A DNA stretch of 6,394 nt from JBAZYZ01 sp964366065 (lineage in GTDB: Bacteria > Patescibacteriota > Minisyncoccia > Phycocordibacterales > VMEP01), in NCBI GenBank assembly GCA_964366065.1, contig CAYISF010000034.1, positions 1 through 6,394 on the forward strand. Direction: 5' to 3'. This document shows positions 1 to 3,943 of this stretch, piece by piece. Numbering within the stretch: the first letter of the stretch is position 1; every line of letters starts with the position of its first letter. Both the position numbers and the translations under genes were made by a program. The notes beneath the pieces are model-generated. The model searched no databases. It had not been told where the DNA came from and saw nothing but the letters and a program-made list of their open reading frames with translations.

Positions 1-61
1 TCTAATGGTAGGACACATCCCTCTGGAGGATGATATTGGGGTTCGAGTCCCTGGCCGGCAG
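1..61 (+). tRNA. tRNA-Gln (anticodon CUG), 5' end cut off by window
   Basis: The first 61 bases fold as a tRNA lacking about its first ten nucleotides. The D arm keeps its 3' strand GGAC and a loop with GG. The anticodon stem is CATCC/GGATG around the seven-base loop CTCTGGA, which gives U33 followed by anticodon CUG (glutamine, codon CAG). The T arm has the loop TTCGAGT, closed by GGG/CCC plus two weak pairs. The 3' acceptor strand is GCCGGCA followed by discriminator G, so the missing 5' strand should read TGCCGGC. A U1-A72 pair and G73 are usual for bacterial tRNA-Gln. No CCA is encoded, so a CCA-adding enzyme is needed. The D arm looks like the Glu/Gln type charged through GluRS and GatCAB, but that is inference. 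Confidence 0.85.
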
Positions 62-171
62 TAAGCGGAATTTTTGATGAGAAAATTATCCAAAAAGAAA
101 GAGCCGAGAAAGCGCAAAAGGCCCGCGAGGCGATTCAAAAAGCACACGGTAAGATAACTAACTCTAAATAA
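61..171 (+). pseudogene. Startless C-terminal gene remnant abutting the tRNA
   Basis: From the last tRNA base a frame stays open for 36 codons to TAA at 169-171. It encodes a charged, helix-like tail with segments such as GIFDEKIIQKERAEKA and KAREAIQKAHGK. The frame has no ATG, GTG or TTG start; upstream it runs back into the tRNA and meets TGA at 31-33. Its alternation of Glu/Lys/Ala looks like a genuine C-terminal helix rather than random translation, so it may be the stump of a gene cut at the tRNA 3' end, as happens at integration sites. The stop lies two bases before the next start. An ATG at 77 opens a 26-codon Arg/Lys-rich frame on the same bases, which I take as its shadow. Family not recognised. 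Confidence 0.35.
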
Positions 172-173
172 CT

Positions 174-530
174 ATGAGTAATATAATTACATTTTCAGAC
201 AGGGAACTGAGTGGAACATTTGCACAAATCAAATTAGATGACGGCAAACGGATTCTTGTTTCTTTTACACAAACCGAGATTGCCATTTTAAAACTTGCTT
301 TTGGGGGAATGATACCTACTGGAAAAATTTTTAAGCATGATATAAGCGAGTTTCTTGATTTCTTCTGCGTTCGGGTTAAACAAATCGGAATAAATAGTTC
401 ACTTTTGGAAGCCGTCGTGGATTATATTTTACCATGTAAAAATGTGGATGAAGTTGTAGTAAAATTAGATACAGTTGTTATGGGTTTTGATGATCAGGTA
501 GTAAAATCTGAAATTCAACAAAAACTTTAA
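174..530 (+). CDS. Hypothetical protein, 118 aa
   Basis: I do not recognise this protein. It is soluble, with no signal peptide or membrane segment. It has a beta-rich N-terminal part (residues 1-35, with the strand-like stretch KRILVSFTQTE), a middle with aromatic helices (about 40-85), and a helical, Val-rich C-terminus. It has two Cys (65 and 88) but no zinc motif. Codon use is AT-rich, like the following NYN gene and unlike the genes after position 1879. The ATG at 174 is preceded by AACT with no Shine-Dalgarno sequence and stands two bases after the stop of the upstream remnant. No named function can be given. That it belongs to an accessory block next to a tRNA is inference from position and composition. 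Confidence 0.7.
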   Translation: MSNIITFSDRELSGTFAQIKLDDGKRILVSFTQTEIAILKLAFGGMIPTGKIFKHDISEFLDFFCVRVKQIGINSSLLEAVVDYILPCKNVDEVVVKLDTVVMGFDDQVVKSEIQQKL

Positions 531-685
531 AAGCAAGTTTATAAATTATTTAGTGACAAATAGAATATGAAACGAATTAAAACTTGGCAAAAATTGTGAC
601 CTATCTGGTGAGAAACCATATATCTGTAAAGAAACACTAGAATGAGTGTAATTCTGAGGAGTATCGAAATAGCGAAAAAAATAAT
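531..685 (+). promoter_or_regulatory. Intergenic region with weak promoter-like elements before the NYN gene
   Basis: This AT-rich spacer holds a possible -35 TTGTGA at 594-599 with ATATAT at 618-623 as -10 (18-nt spacer), and a small hairpin TGGT/ACCA around 607-619. A GAGGAG at 656-661 resembles a ribosome-binding site but lies 24 nt before the NYN ATG, too far to serve it directly. A 15-codon ORF (642-689, MSVILRSIEIAKKII) starts upstream of that motif and ends in TGA overlapping the NYN ATG as ATGA. None of these elements is strong. Confidence 0.3.
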
Positions 686-1174
686 ATGAAAAAGGACGAA
701 AATAACTTTGCTTTTATAGACGGCCAAAATCTTAATCTCGGTATTCAGAGCTTGGGTTGGAAAATAAATTTTACTCGTTTTAGAAAATATCTTGCGGAAA
801 AATATTCTATAACCACGGCATATTATTTTATTGGTTATGTACCTGGTAATCAACCACTGTATTCTAAATTGCAAAAGGCTGGTTATGTATTGGTGTTTAA
901 GCCGACTATCCCAGATGGTGATGGAAATGTAAAAGGAAACATAGATGCCGACCTCGTTTTACAGGCGATGATTGACTTTCCAAATTACGATAAGGCGATT
1001 ATCGTTTCAAGCGATGGAGATTTTTATTCACTTGTTAAATATCTTTATCAAAATAATAAATTACGATTTGTAATGAGTCCATATGTCGAAACATGCTCAA
1101 CTTTACTGAAAAAAGAGGCGAAAGAGAGAATTATATTTATGGATAATTTACGGCAAAAAATGGAATATAAATGA
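686..1174 (+). CDS. NYN-domain (PIN-like) ribonuclease, LabA/DUF88 type
   Basis: A 162-aa single-domain protein of the NYN family, metal-dependent RNases with a PIN-like fold. The acidic motifs are in the expected order: FIDGQN at residues 10-15 (Asp12, Asn15), the central NIDADL at 85-90 (Asp87, Asp89), and SSDGDF at 108-113 (Asp110, Asp112), which together would bind catalytic Mg2+ or Mn2+. Length fits the small stand-alone bacterial members. No membrane segment is present, so it should act on RNA in the cytoplasm; the target cannot be told. The frame upstream meets TAG at 638 and contains no other start codon, so ATG 686 is the start; no Shine-Dalgarno sequence lies at normal distance. It is AT-rich like the preceding gene. 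The stop overlaps the A-run of the following bidirectional hairpin. Family assignment is firm, the exact role unknown. Confidence 0.9.
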   Translation: MKKDENNFAFIDGQNLNLGIQSLGWKINFTRFRKYLAEKYSITTAYYFIGYVPGNQPLYSKLQKAGYVLVFKPTIPDGDGNVKGNIDADLVLQAMIDFPNYDKAIIVSSDGDFYSLVKYLYQNNKLRFVMSPYVETCSTLLKKEAKERIIFMDNLRQKMEYK

Positions 1175-1215
1175 AAAAACACCGCCAAGGGACAAGACCC
1201 AAGGAGGTGCCTTTT
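1174..1215. terminator. Bidirectional hairpin terminator after the NYN gene
   Basis: CACCGCCAAGGG (1180-1191) faces CCCAAGGAGGTG (1198-1209) across the loop ACAAGA. Nine of twelve positions pair, with one G/A and two A/A mismatches. On the minus strand the stem is followed by six T (A-run 1174-1179), a good intrinsic terminator. On the plus strand it is followed by CCTTTTCTT, a weaker one. On the plus strand the 3' arm is also the Shine-Dalgarno-like AAGGAGGTG, which the stem would hide. Confidence 0.55.
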
Positions 1216-1225
1216 CTTGTGAATA
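1174..1225 (-). ncRNA. Candidate ~50-nt minus-strand RNA containing an anti-Shine-Dalgarno sequence
   Basis: A minus-strand promoter (1231-1260) would start transcription near 1224-1226, and the T6 hairpin stops it at about 1174. The product would be about 50 nt: an unpaired leader, the terminator stem and a U tail. The 5' arm of the stem reads CACCTCCTT, the same as the conserved 3' end of bacterial 16S rRNA. It contains no ORF of useful length. It runs antisense to the 3' edge of the NYN gene and the start of the 25-aa ORF. It could base-pair with the AAGGAGGTG-type ribosome site on the opposite transcript, or simply be a by-product of the convergent signals. This is inference from promoter and terminator geometry only. 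Confidence 0.35.
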
Positions 1226-1296
1226 CGCTTATTGTATACCAACCAGCTAGCATAGGTCAAGAGGAGAGTAAGTGGATAACCAAAAAGTGGCTCTAA
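1219..1296 (+). CDS. Possible 25-aa small ORF with the strongest Shine-Dalgarno in the window
   Basis: AAGGAGGTG at 1201-1209 is followed after nine bases by GTG 1219, which opens a 25-codon frame ending TAA 1294-1296. The peptide begins NTLIVYQPASIG and ends SKWITKKWL. It is short, polar and unrecognised. The ribosome site is unusually good for this window, where the larger genes have none, but it sits inside the hairpin 1180-1209, so translation would need that stem to open. The minus-strand promoter lies within this ORF. It may be a leader peptide, a degenerate gene start, or a chance match. Confidence 0.25.
   Translation: MNTLIVYQPASIGQEESKWITKKWL
1231..1260 (-). promoter_or_regulatory. 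Minus-strand sigma70-like promoter
   Basis: On the minus strand TTGACC (plus 1255-1260) is followed by TATACAAT (plus 1231-1238). This gives a spacer of 16 nt if the -10 is TATACA, or 18 nt if it is TACAAT. Predicted start is near 1224-1226, directly before the hairpin with T6 at 1174-1209. Confidence 0.45.
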
Positions 1297-1312
1297 ATAA
1301 GCAAAAATAACT

Positions 1313-1411
1313 ATGGACCTATCAGATAACGAAAGACGGGACGTCATTAAATATAGCGAGCCAGTCAGCCAACTTGTGATAGGTTTCCCCGCTCGAGGAG
1401 CGCTATATTGA
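1313..1411 (+). CDS. Possible 32-aa ORF or truncated gene start
   Basis: ATG 1313 opens 32 codons to TGA 1409-1411. The first 14 residues, MDLSDNERRDVIKY, look like a real hydrophilic protein start and remind me of the N-terminus of some DNA methyltransferases of uncultured bacteria, but this is from memory and not verified. After Tyr14 the sequence turns into SEPVSQLVIGFPARGALY, which does not continue any family I know. The change coincides with the start of the inverted repeat at 1350. The ORF follows the 25-aa ORF by 16 bases and has no Shine-Dalgarno site. It may be a gene start interrupted by the repeat element, or a chance frame. Confidence 0.25.
   Translation: MDLSDNERRDVIKYSEPVSQLVIGFPARGALY
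1350..1409. repeat. 9-bp inverted repeat enclosing 42 bp
   Basis: AATATAGCG at 1350-1358 is the exact reverse complement of CGCTATATT at 1401-1409. Another pair overlaps it: ACCTATCA (1317-1324) matches TGATAGGT (1377-1384), and the same segment GACCTAT (1316-1322) also matches ATAGGTC (1252-1258) upstream. The segment thus has two possible partners, as in a structured or switching RNA. No known RNA class is recognised. Confidence 0.45.
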
Positions 1412-1434
1412 CAAAATAGCTGTTTTGCTATACC
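1408..1434 (+). promoter_or_regulatory. Sigma70-like promoter with extended -10, upstream of the zinc-ribbon ORF
   Basis: A perfect TTGACA at 1408-1413 is followed after 15 nt by TATACC at 1429-1434, which carries an extended-10 TGC (1426-1428). Predicted start is about 1441, the beginning of the leader hairpin. A small hairpin ATAGC/GCTAT (1416-1431) lies inside. The short spacer weakens the call. The promoter reaches the 58-aa ORF only if the N-gap is an assembly artefact. Confidence 0.4.
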
Positions 1435-1438
1435 ATTG

Positions 1439-1493
1439 GAGGTACAGTTAATCCACAAAGGTTAACTGATTTTTCTATCAGAAATATGAAAAT
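1439..1493 (+). repeat. 55-bp direct repeat, left copy (ends at the N-gap)
   Basis: The 55 bases that end at the gap are identical to the 55 that begin after it (1594-1648). They carry the hairpin leader and the first bases of the zinc-ribbon ORF (ATG 1486). The exact match ending and starting at the gap edges points to overlapping contig ends rather than a biological repeat. Confidence 0.95.
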
Positions 1494-1593
1494 NNNNNNN
1501 NNNNNNNNNNNNNNNNNNNNNNNNNNNNNNNNNNNNNNNNNNNNNNNNNNNNNNNNNNNNNNNNNNNNNNNNNNNNNNNNNNNNNNNNNNNNN
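1494..1593. other. Scaffold gap of exactly 100 N
   Basis: One hundred N mark a join of two contigs, a conventional placeholder length. Because the flanks are the same 55 bp, the true distance is probably zero or negative (the contigs overlap). Nothing biological can be read here. Confidence 0.97.
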
Positions 1594-1648
1594 GAGGTAC
1601 AGTTAATCCACAAAGGTTAACTGATTTTTCTATCAGAAATATGAAAAT
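1594..1648 (+). repeat. 55-bp direct repeat, right copy (starts after the N-gap)
   Basis: Identical base for base to 1439-1493. It covers the hairpin leader and the first bases of the 58-aa ORF. Confidence 0.95.
1600..1640 (+). promoter_or_regulatory. Leader with two mutually exclusive hairpins before the zinc-ribbon ORF
   Basis: CAGTTAATC (1600-1608) can pair with GGTTAACTG (1615-1623) over the loop CACAAA: nine pairs, one of them G-U. CTGAT (1621-1625) can pair with ATCAG (1632-1636) over TTTTCT. The two stems share CTG at 1621-1623, so only one can form at a time. The second ends four bases before ATG 1641. The same layout is in the left copy at 1445-1481. This arrangement would suit translational control, but no ligand or known riboswitch class is recognised. 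Confidence 0.4.
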
Positions 1649-1817
1649 CATACAGCACGGACCGTCAAAAACATTTCAAAGCAAGGGTAAGTGGGTGGAG
1701 AGACCGACACGTACCCCTATTTTGATGTGTGTTTGCGGCAGCAAATACATTCAGACACGCGGGGAAAAGCAAGTCACCTGTATCAAGTGTATGGTAAAAA
1801 ACAGAAGGGTTTCCTGA
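1641..1817 (+). CDS. Small zinc-ribbon-like protein, 58 aa
   Basis: ATG 1641 to TGA 1815-1817 encodes 58 residues. A basic N-terminal half (KGKWVERPTRTPIL at 15-28) leads into CVCG at 30-33 and CIKC at 47-50. Cys30, Cys32, Cys47 and Cys50 form a Cx1C-x14-CxxC set typical of a small structural zinc ribbon, and the C-terminus is basic (KNRRVS). Such small basic zinc ribbons often bind nucleic acid; that role is inference, and I do not recognise the family. No Shine-Dalgarno site is present. If the gap is collapsed, the frame stays open upstream to TAG 1417 without ATG, GTG or TTG in frame, so ATG 1641 is the sensible start. The promoter 1408-1434 and the hairpin leader probably belong to it, and the stem-loop at 1835-1868 ends its transcript. 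Confidence 0.6.
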   Translation: MKIIQHGPSKTFQSKGKWVERPTRTPILMCVCGSKYIQTRGEKQVTCIKCMVKNRRVS

Positions 1818-1834
1818 AAAATTCAGGCAAGAGT

Positions 1835-1868
1835 GTCAAAAAGAACGGCCAACGCCGTTCTTTTTGAC
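1835..1868. terminator. Perfect bidirectional intrinsic terminator
   Basis: GTCAAAAAGAACGGC (1835-1849) pairs without mismatch with GCCGTTCTTTTTGAC (1854-1868) over the loop CAAC. The A- and T-runs within the stem make it work from both sides. It lies between the plus-strand zinc-ribbon ORF (ends 1817) and the minus-strand DedA gene (ends 1879), so it ends both converging transcripts. A smaller hairpin CCTGAA/TTCAGG (1813-1827) overlaps the ORF stop. Confidence 0.9.
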
Positions 1869-1878
1869 TACCGTTTTT

Positions 1879-2478
1879 TCAAACATTCTCTTTTCTTAGT
1901 TCAAAAAGAATCGGCAGGAAAGAAACGACAATAATAACGAGTATAATTGGCGTGATGAATTTTTCGCTGTCGGGAATGCTCTGACCCAAAAAATATCCCA
2001 TTGAAGTAACACCGGCAGCCCACAGCAAACCGCCCAAAATGTTGTAGCGCAGGAACCTCCCATAAGCCATTTTTCCGACGCCCGCCAAGATGGGCGCGAA
2101 GGTGCGGACAATTGGCACAAACCGCGCCAAAACCACCGCTTTAGGACCGTACTTGGCGTAAAAGCGCTCCGTGCGGTCTATGTGTTTTTTGTGGAAAAAC
2201 AGCGAATCTTCGCGTGAGAAAATCGCCGGCCCGACCTTGGCGCCGAACCAGTACCCGACGTTGTCGCCTAAAATAGCCGCGAATAGAAGCCCGATGATAA
2301 GGGGTATTATGCTGAAAAATCCCTGCGAGGCGAGCAGTCCGGCCGCGAAAAGCAGACTGTCTCCGGGGAAAAAGAAACCGAAGAATAAACCCGACTCGGC
2401 AAAAATGATTGAGAAAAGGCCGACATAACCGACCGTCTCTATGAATAAAACAGGGTCGTAATGGAGAAACGCGGACAT
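1879..2478 (-). CDS. DedA/VTT-family membrane protein
   Basis: A 199-aa integral membrane protein of the DedA (VTT, SNARE-associated) family, whose bacterial members act in lipid-carrier transport across the membrane, including undecaprenyl-phosphate recycling. Family marks in order: Glu28 in FAESGLFFGFFFPGDSLLFA (26-45, with Pro38-Gly39-Asp40), Gly71-Asp72-Asn73 and GYWFGAKVG (75-83), then LARFVPIVRTFAPILAG (117-133) with Arg119, Pro122 and Arg125, and YNILGGLLW (145-153). A C-terminal TM lies at about 175-192, followed by a short basic-acidic tail. Length is normal. The start ATG is at plus 2478, preceded by GGGA as a weak ribosome site. It is transcribed divergently from the GH18 gene across 62 bp. 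Which lipid it carries cannot be told; its proximity to a cell-wall-type glycosidase suggests an envelope setting. Confidence 0.95.
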   Translation of the reverse strand: MSAFLHYDPVLFIETVGYVGLFSIIFAESGLFFGFFFPGDSLLFAAGLLASQGFFSIIPLIIGLLFAAILGDNVGYWFGAKVGPAIFSREDSLFFHKKHIDRTERFYAKYGPKAVVLARFVPIVRTFAPILAGVGKMAYGRFLRYNILGGLLWAAGVTSMGYFLGQSIPDSEKFITPIILVIIVVSFLPILFELRKENV

Positions 2479-2525
2479 TATTTTCCCATTTTCTCATAAA
2501 ATTCGCCGTATTCCTACTGCGTATA

Positions 2526-2540
2526 TGCTAAAATCACCTT
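2526..2540 (+). promoter_or_regulatory. Extended -10 promoter giving an apparently leaderless GH18 mRNA
   Basis: TGCTAAAAT at 2526-2534 is an extended -10 element whose hexamer TAAAAT ends six bases before ATG 2541, so the predicted +1 is the A of the start codon. No convincing -35 and no Shine-Dalgarno site are present. Confidence 0.5.
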
Positions 2541-3749
2541 ATGAAATACCGCCTGATTCTTACGATTTTTGTTTTGTCGTTTTTCCTCGGCACTTCTGGG
2601 GCGGAAGCGGCAACAAAAGCGGCGGTGAAAAAGGCCGTGCCTCCCAAGCTTGAAGTGTCCGGCTGGATTCCGTACTGGCGAAAGGCGACCGGCACCGCGG
2701 AGGCGCTGGCGCACCTCTCCGCTTTCACCGAACTTAACCCATTCGGCTATACGGTTAAAAATGACGGGACGCTTGCCGACACAGCCAAAATGGACGAAGA
2801 ACCGTGGCCAACTCTTATCGCCGCGGCCAAAAAGAAAAAAATACGCGTTATTCCCACGGTAATGTGGTCTAACACGGAAGCCATTCACCGTATTCTCTCC
2901 AATCAGAAAACACGAATTGCTTTGGAAGATGAAATTGCCGCGCTGGTGAAAGAAAAAGGATTTGACGGCATTGATATTGACTTTGAGGGGAAGAAAGCCG
3001 AGACCAAAAATTATTTCTCCACTTTTTTGAAAGGCCTCTATATGCGTATGGGTAAAAAATGGGTGATGTGCACCATTGAGGCGCGCACTCCGCTTTCTTC
3101 GCGCTACGACACTATCCCGAAAGATATCCGCTACGCCAATGATTTTGTTGCTATCAACAAATACTGCGACCGCGTGCGGTTTATGACTTACGACCAGGGA
3201 ACTATTGACATAGTGCTTAATCGCGCCCGCATGGCGCCGTATATTCCGGTGGCCGACCCGGCTTGGGTGGAGAAATCCATAGAGCTTGCCGCTAAAACCA
3301 TTCCCAAAAATAAAATAGCCATCGGCATCGCCACCTATGGTTATGAATACAAAGTAACGAAGCTTTCTGAATACGGGTATCGCTATGATTTAGAATGGGC
3401 TTTCAATCCGAAGTACGCGCTTGATTTGGCCGCTTCTTTAGGCATTACACCGCAAAGAAACGGCGCGAATGAAATAAGTTTTATGTACCAGCCGACGGTA
3501 AAGCCGTCTTCGCTGAACAGTGACGGTTCTCCAGCCATTCCGGAAGGCGAGAGCGTAGCGCCGACTTCCACCGTGGCCGAAAATATACCGTCATCAAATA
3601 TCTCTGGTCCGGTTAACATCGTCTGGTGGAGCGACGCTAAAGCCATAAAAGACAAAGTTGATTTAGCGAAAAAACTGGGCGTGCGCGGAGTGGCGATTTT
3701 CAAAATAGACGGGGGGGCGGACCCCGGAATGTGGGAGGTGTTAAAATAG
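2541..3749 (+). CDS. Secreted glycoside hydrolase family 18-type protein
   Basis: A 402-aa exported protein with a GH18 (chitinase/peptidoglycan-hydrolase-like) TIM barrel, closest in feel to the spore-cortex or cell-wall YaaH/SleL branch. A signal peptide covers residues 1-23 (hydrophobic core LILTIFVLSFFLG, likely cut after AEA). The barrel starts at VSGWIPYW (39-46). The hallmark DGIDIDFE is at 142-149: Glu149 is the catalytic acid and Asp147 its helper. FMTYDQ (214-219) carries the conserved Tyr217-Asp218, IGIATYGYEY is at 261-270, WW at 362-363, and GVRGVAIFKIDGG (380-392) is the last strand. A low-complexity Ser/Pro/Glu-rich insert lies at about 320-355. It likely cleaves GlcNAc-containing glycans such as peptidoglycan or chitin outside the membrane; the substrate is inference. 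It starts at the only ATG after the -10 element. It has no terminator of its own; AT-rich heptamer repeats begin at its stop codon. Confidence 0.92.
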   Translation: MKYRLILTIFVLSFFLGTSGAEAATKAAVKKAVPPKLEVSGWIPYWRKATGTAEALAHLSAFTELNPFGYTVKNDGTLADTAKMDEEPWPTLIAAAKKKKIRVIPTVMWSNTEAIHRILSNQKTRIALEDEIAALVKEKGFDGIDIDFEGKKAETKNYFSTFLKGLYMRMGKKWVMCTIEARTPLSSRYDTIPKDIRYANDFVAINKYCDRVRFMTYDQGTIDIVLNRARMAPYIPVADPAWVEKSIELAAKTIPKNKIAIGIATYGYEYKVTKLSEYGYRYDLEWAFNPKYALDLAASLGITPQRNGANEISFMYQPTVKPSSLNSDGSPAIPEGESVAPTSTVAENIPSSNISGPVNIVWWSDAKAIKDKVDLAKKLGVRGVAIFKIDGGADPGMWEVLK

Positions 3750-3781
3750 AATATAGAATGTAAAATATAGAATATAGGGTA
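3747..3781 (+). repeat. Five tandem heptamers starting at the GH18 stop
   Basis: TAGAATA, TAGAATG, TAAAATA, TAGAATA and TAGGGTA follow one another without spacer. The first TAG is the stop codon of the GH18 gene. Degenerate AT-rich heptamers of this kind look like slippage products. Confidence 0.6.
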
Positions 3782-3799
3782 AAAATATCAAATCTAAAC

Positions 3800-3828
3800 T
3801 TCTAACGGGATTAATCCCGTAGTATAAA
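3800..3828 (+). promoter_or_regulatory. Palindromic operator candidate ACGGGATTAATCCCGT in a promoter spacer
   Basis: The 16-bp perfect palindrome ACGGGATTAATCCCGT occupies 3805-3820. TATAAA at 3823-3828 is a fair -10, and TTCTAA at 3800-3805 is a poor -35 at a 17-nt spacer, so the palindrome would fill the spacer like a repressor site. The predicted start is about 3835. A purely structural role (hairpin in the GH18 3' region) is also possible. Confidence 0.35.
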
Positions 3829-3943
3829 TGGCGCTATAGAAATGTTAATTATTAAAAACAACAATGTCAGAAAATTACCAGCATAATCTAAAAATAGTGG
3901 CAAAATTGCTCCGATAGGAGTAGCGCCATTTTTTACTATCGGG
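3826..3943 (+). ncRNA. Structured leader or small RNA before the VIT-like transporter
   Basis: AAATGGCGCTA (3826-3836) is the exact reverse complement of TAGCGCCATTT (3921-3931), an 11-bp closing stem over 84 nt, followed by a T-run. The same 3' segment has a local partner: TGGC (3898-3901) with GCCA (3925-3928) and CTCC (3909-3912) with GGAG (3917-3920) around GATA form an ordinary terminator-like hairpin. A third option pairs CCGATAG (3911-3917) with CTATCGG (3936-3942), ending one base before the transporter's ATG. Competing stems ending in a T-run just upstream of a metal transporter are what a regulated leader looks like, yet I recognise no riboswitch class, and a simple terminator of the upstream transcript would explain part of it. 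Confidence 0.35.

Noticed and set aside
77..157. 26-codon Arg/Lys-rich ORF that could be taken for a tiny ribosomal-type protein
   Set aside because: No ribosome site, and it is the out-of-frame reading of the Lys/Glu-rich remnant at 61-171.
1048..1458. 136-codon minus-strand ORF
   Set aside because: It runs antisense through the NYN gene and both small ORFs, and across the hairpin, has a composition of translated noise, and shows no family motif.
1439..1648. The two 55-bp copies as a CRISPR or transposon direct repeat
   Set aside because: Only two copies, each abutting an N-gap, with no spacer pattern, target-site duplication or cas/transposase gene; an assembly overlap explains them better.
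2141..2497. Arg-rich minus-strand ORF overlapping the DedA gene
   Set aside because: A frame-shifted shadow of DedA, whose own frame has all family motifs.
2514..2888. 124-codon minus-strand ORF opposite the GH18 gene
   Set aside because: Arg/His-rich shadow of the GH18 coding sequence; it would also cover the divergent promoter.
3911..3927. GGAGTAGC resembling the 5' part of the yybP-ykoY manganese riboswitch
   Set aside because: The remaining conserved parts of that aptamer would have to lie downstream, where the transporter coding sequence begins. A short match alone does not support it.
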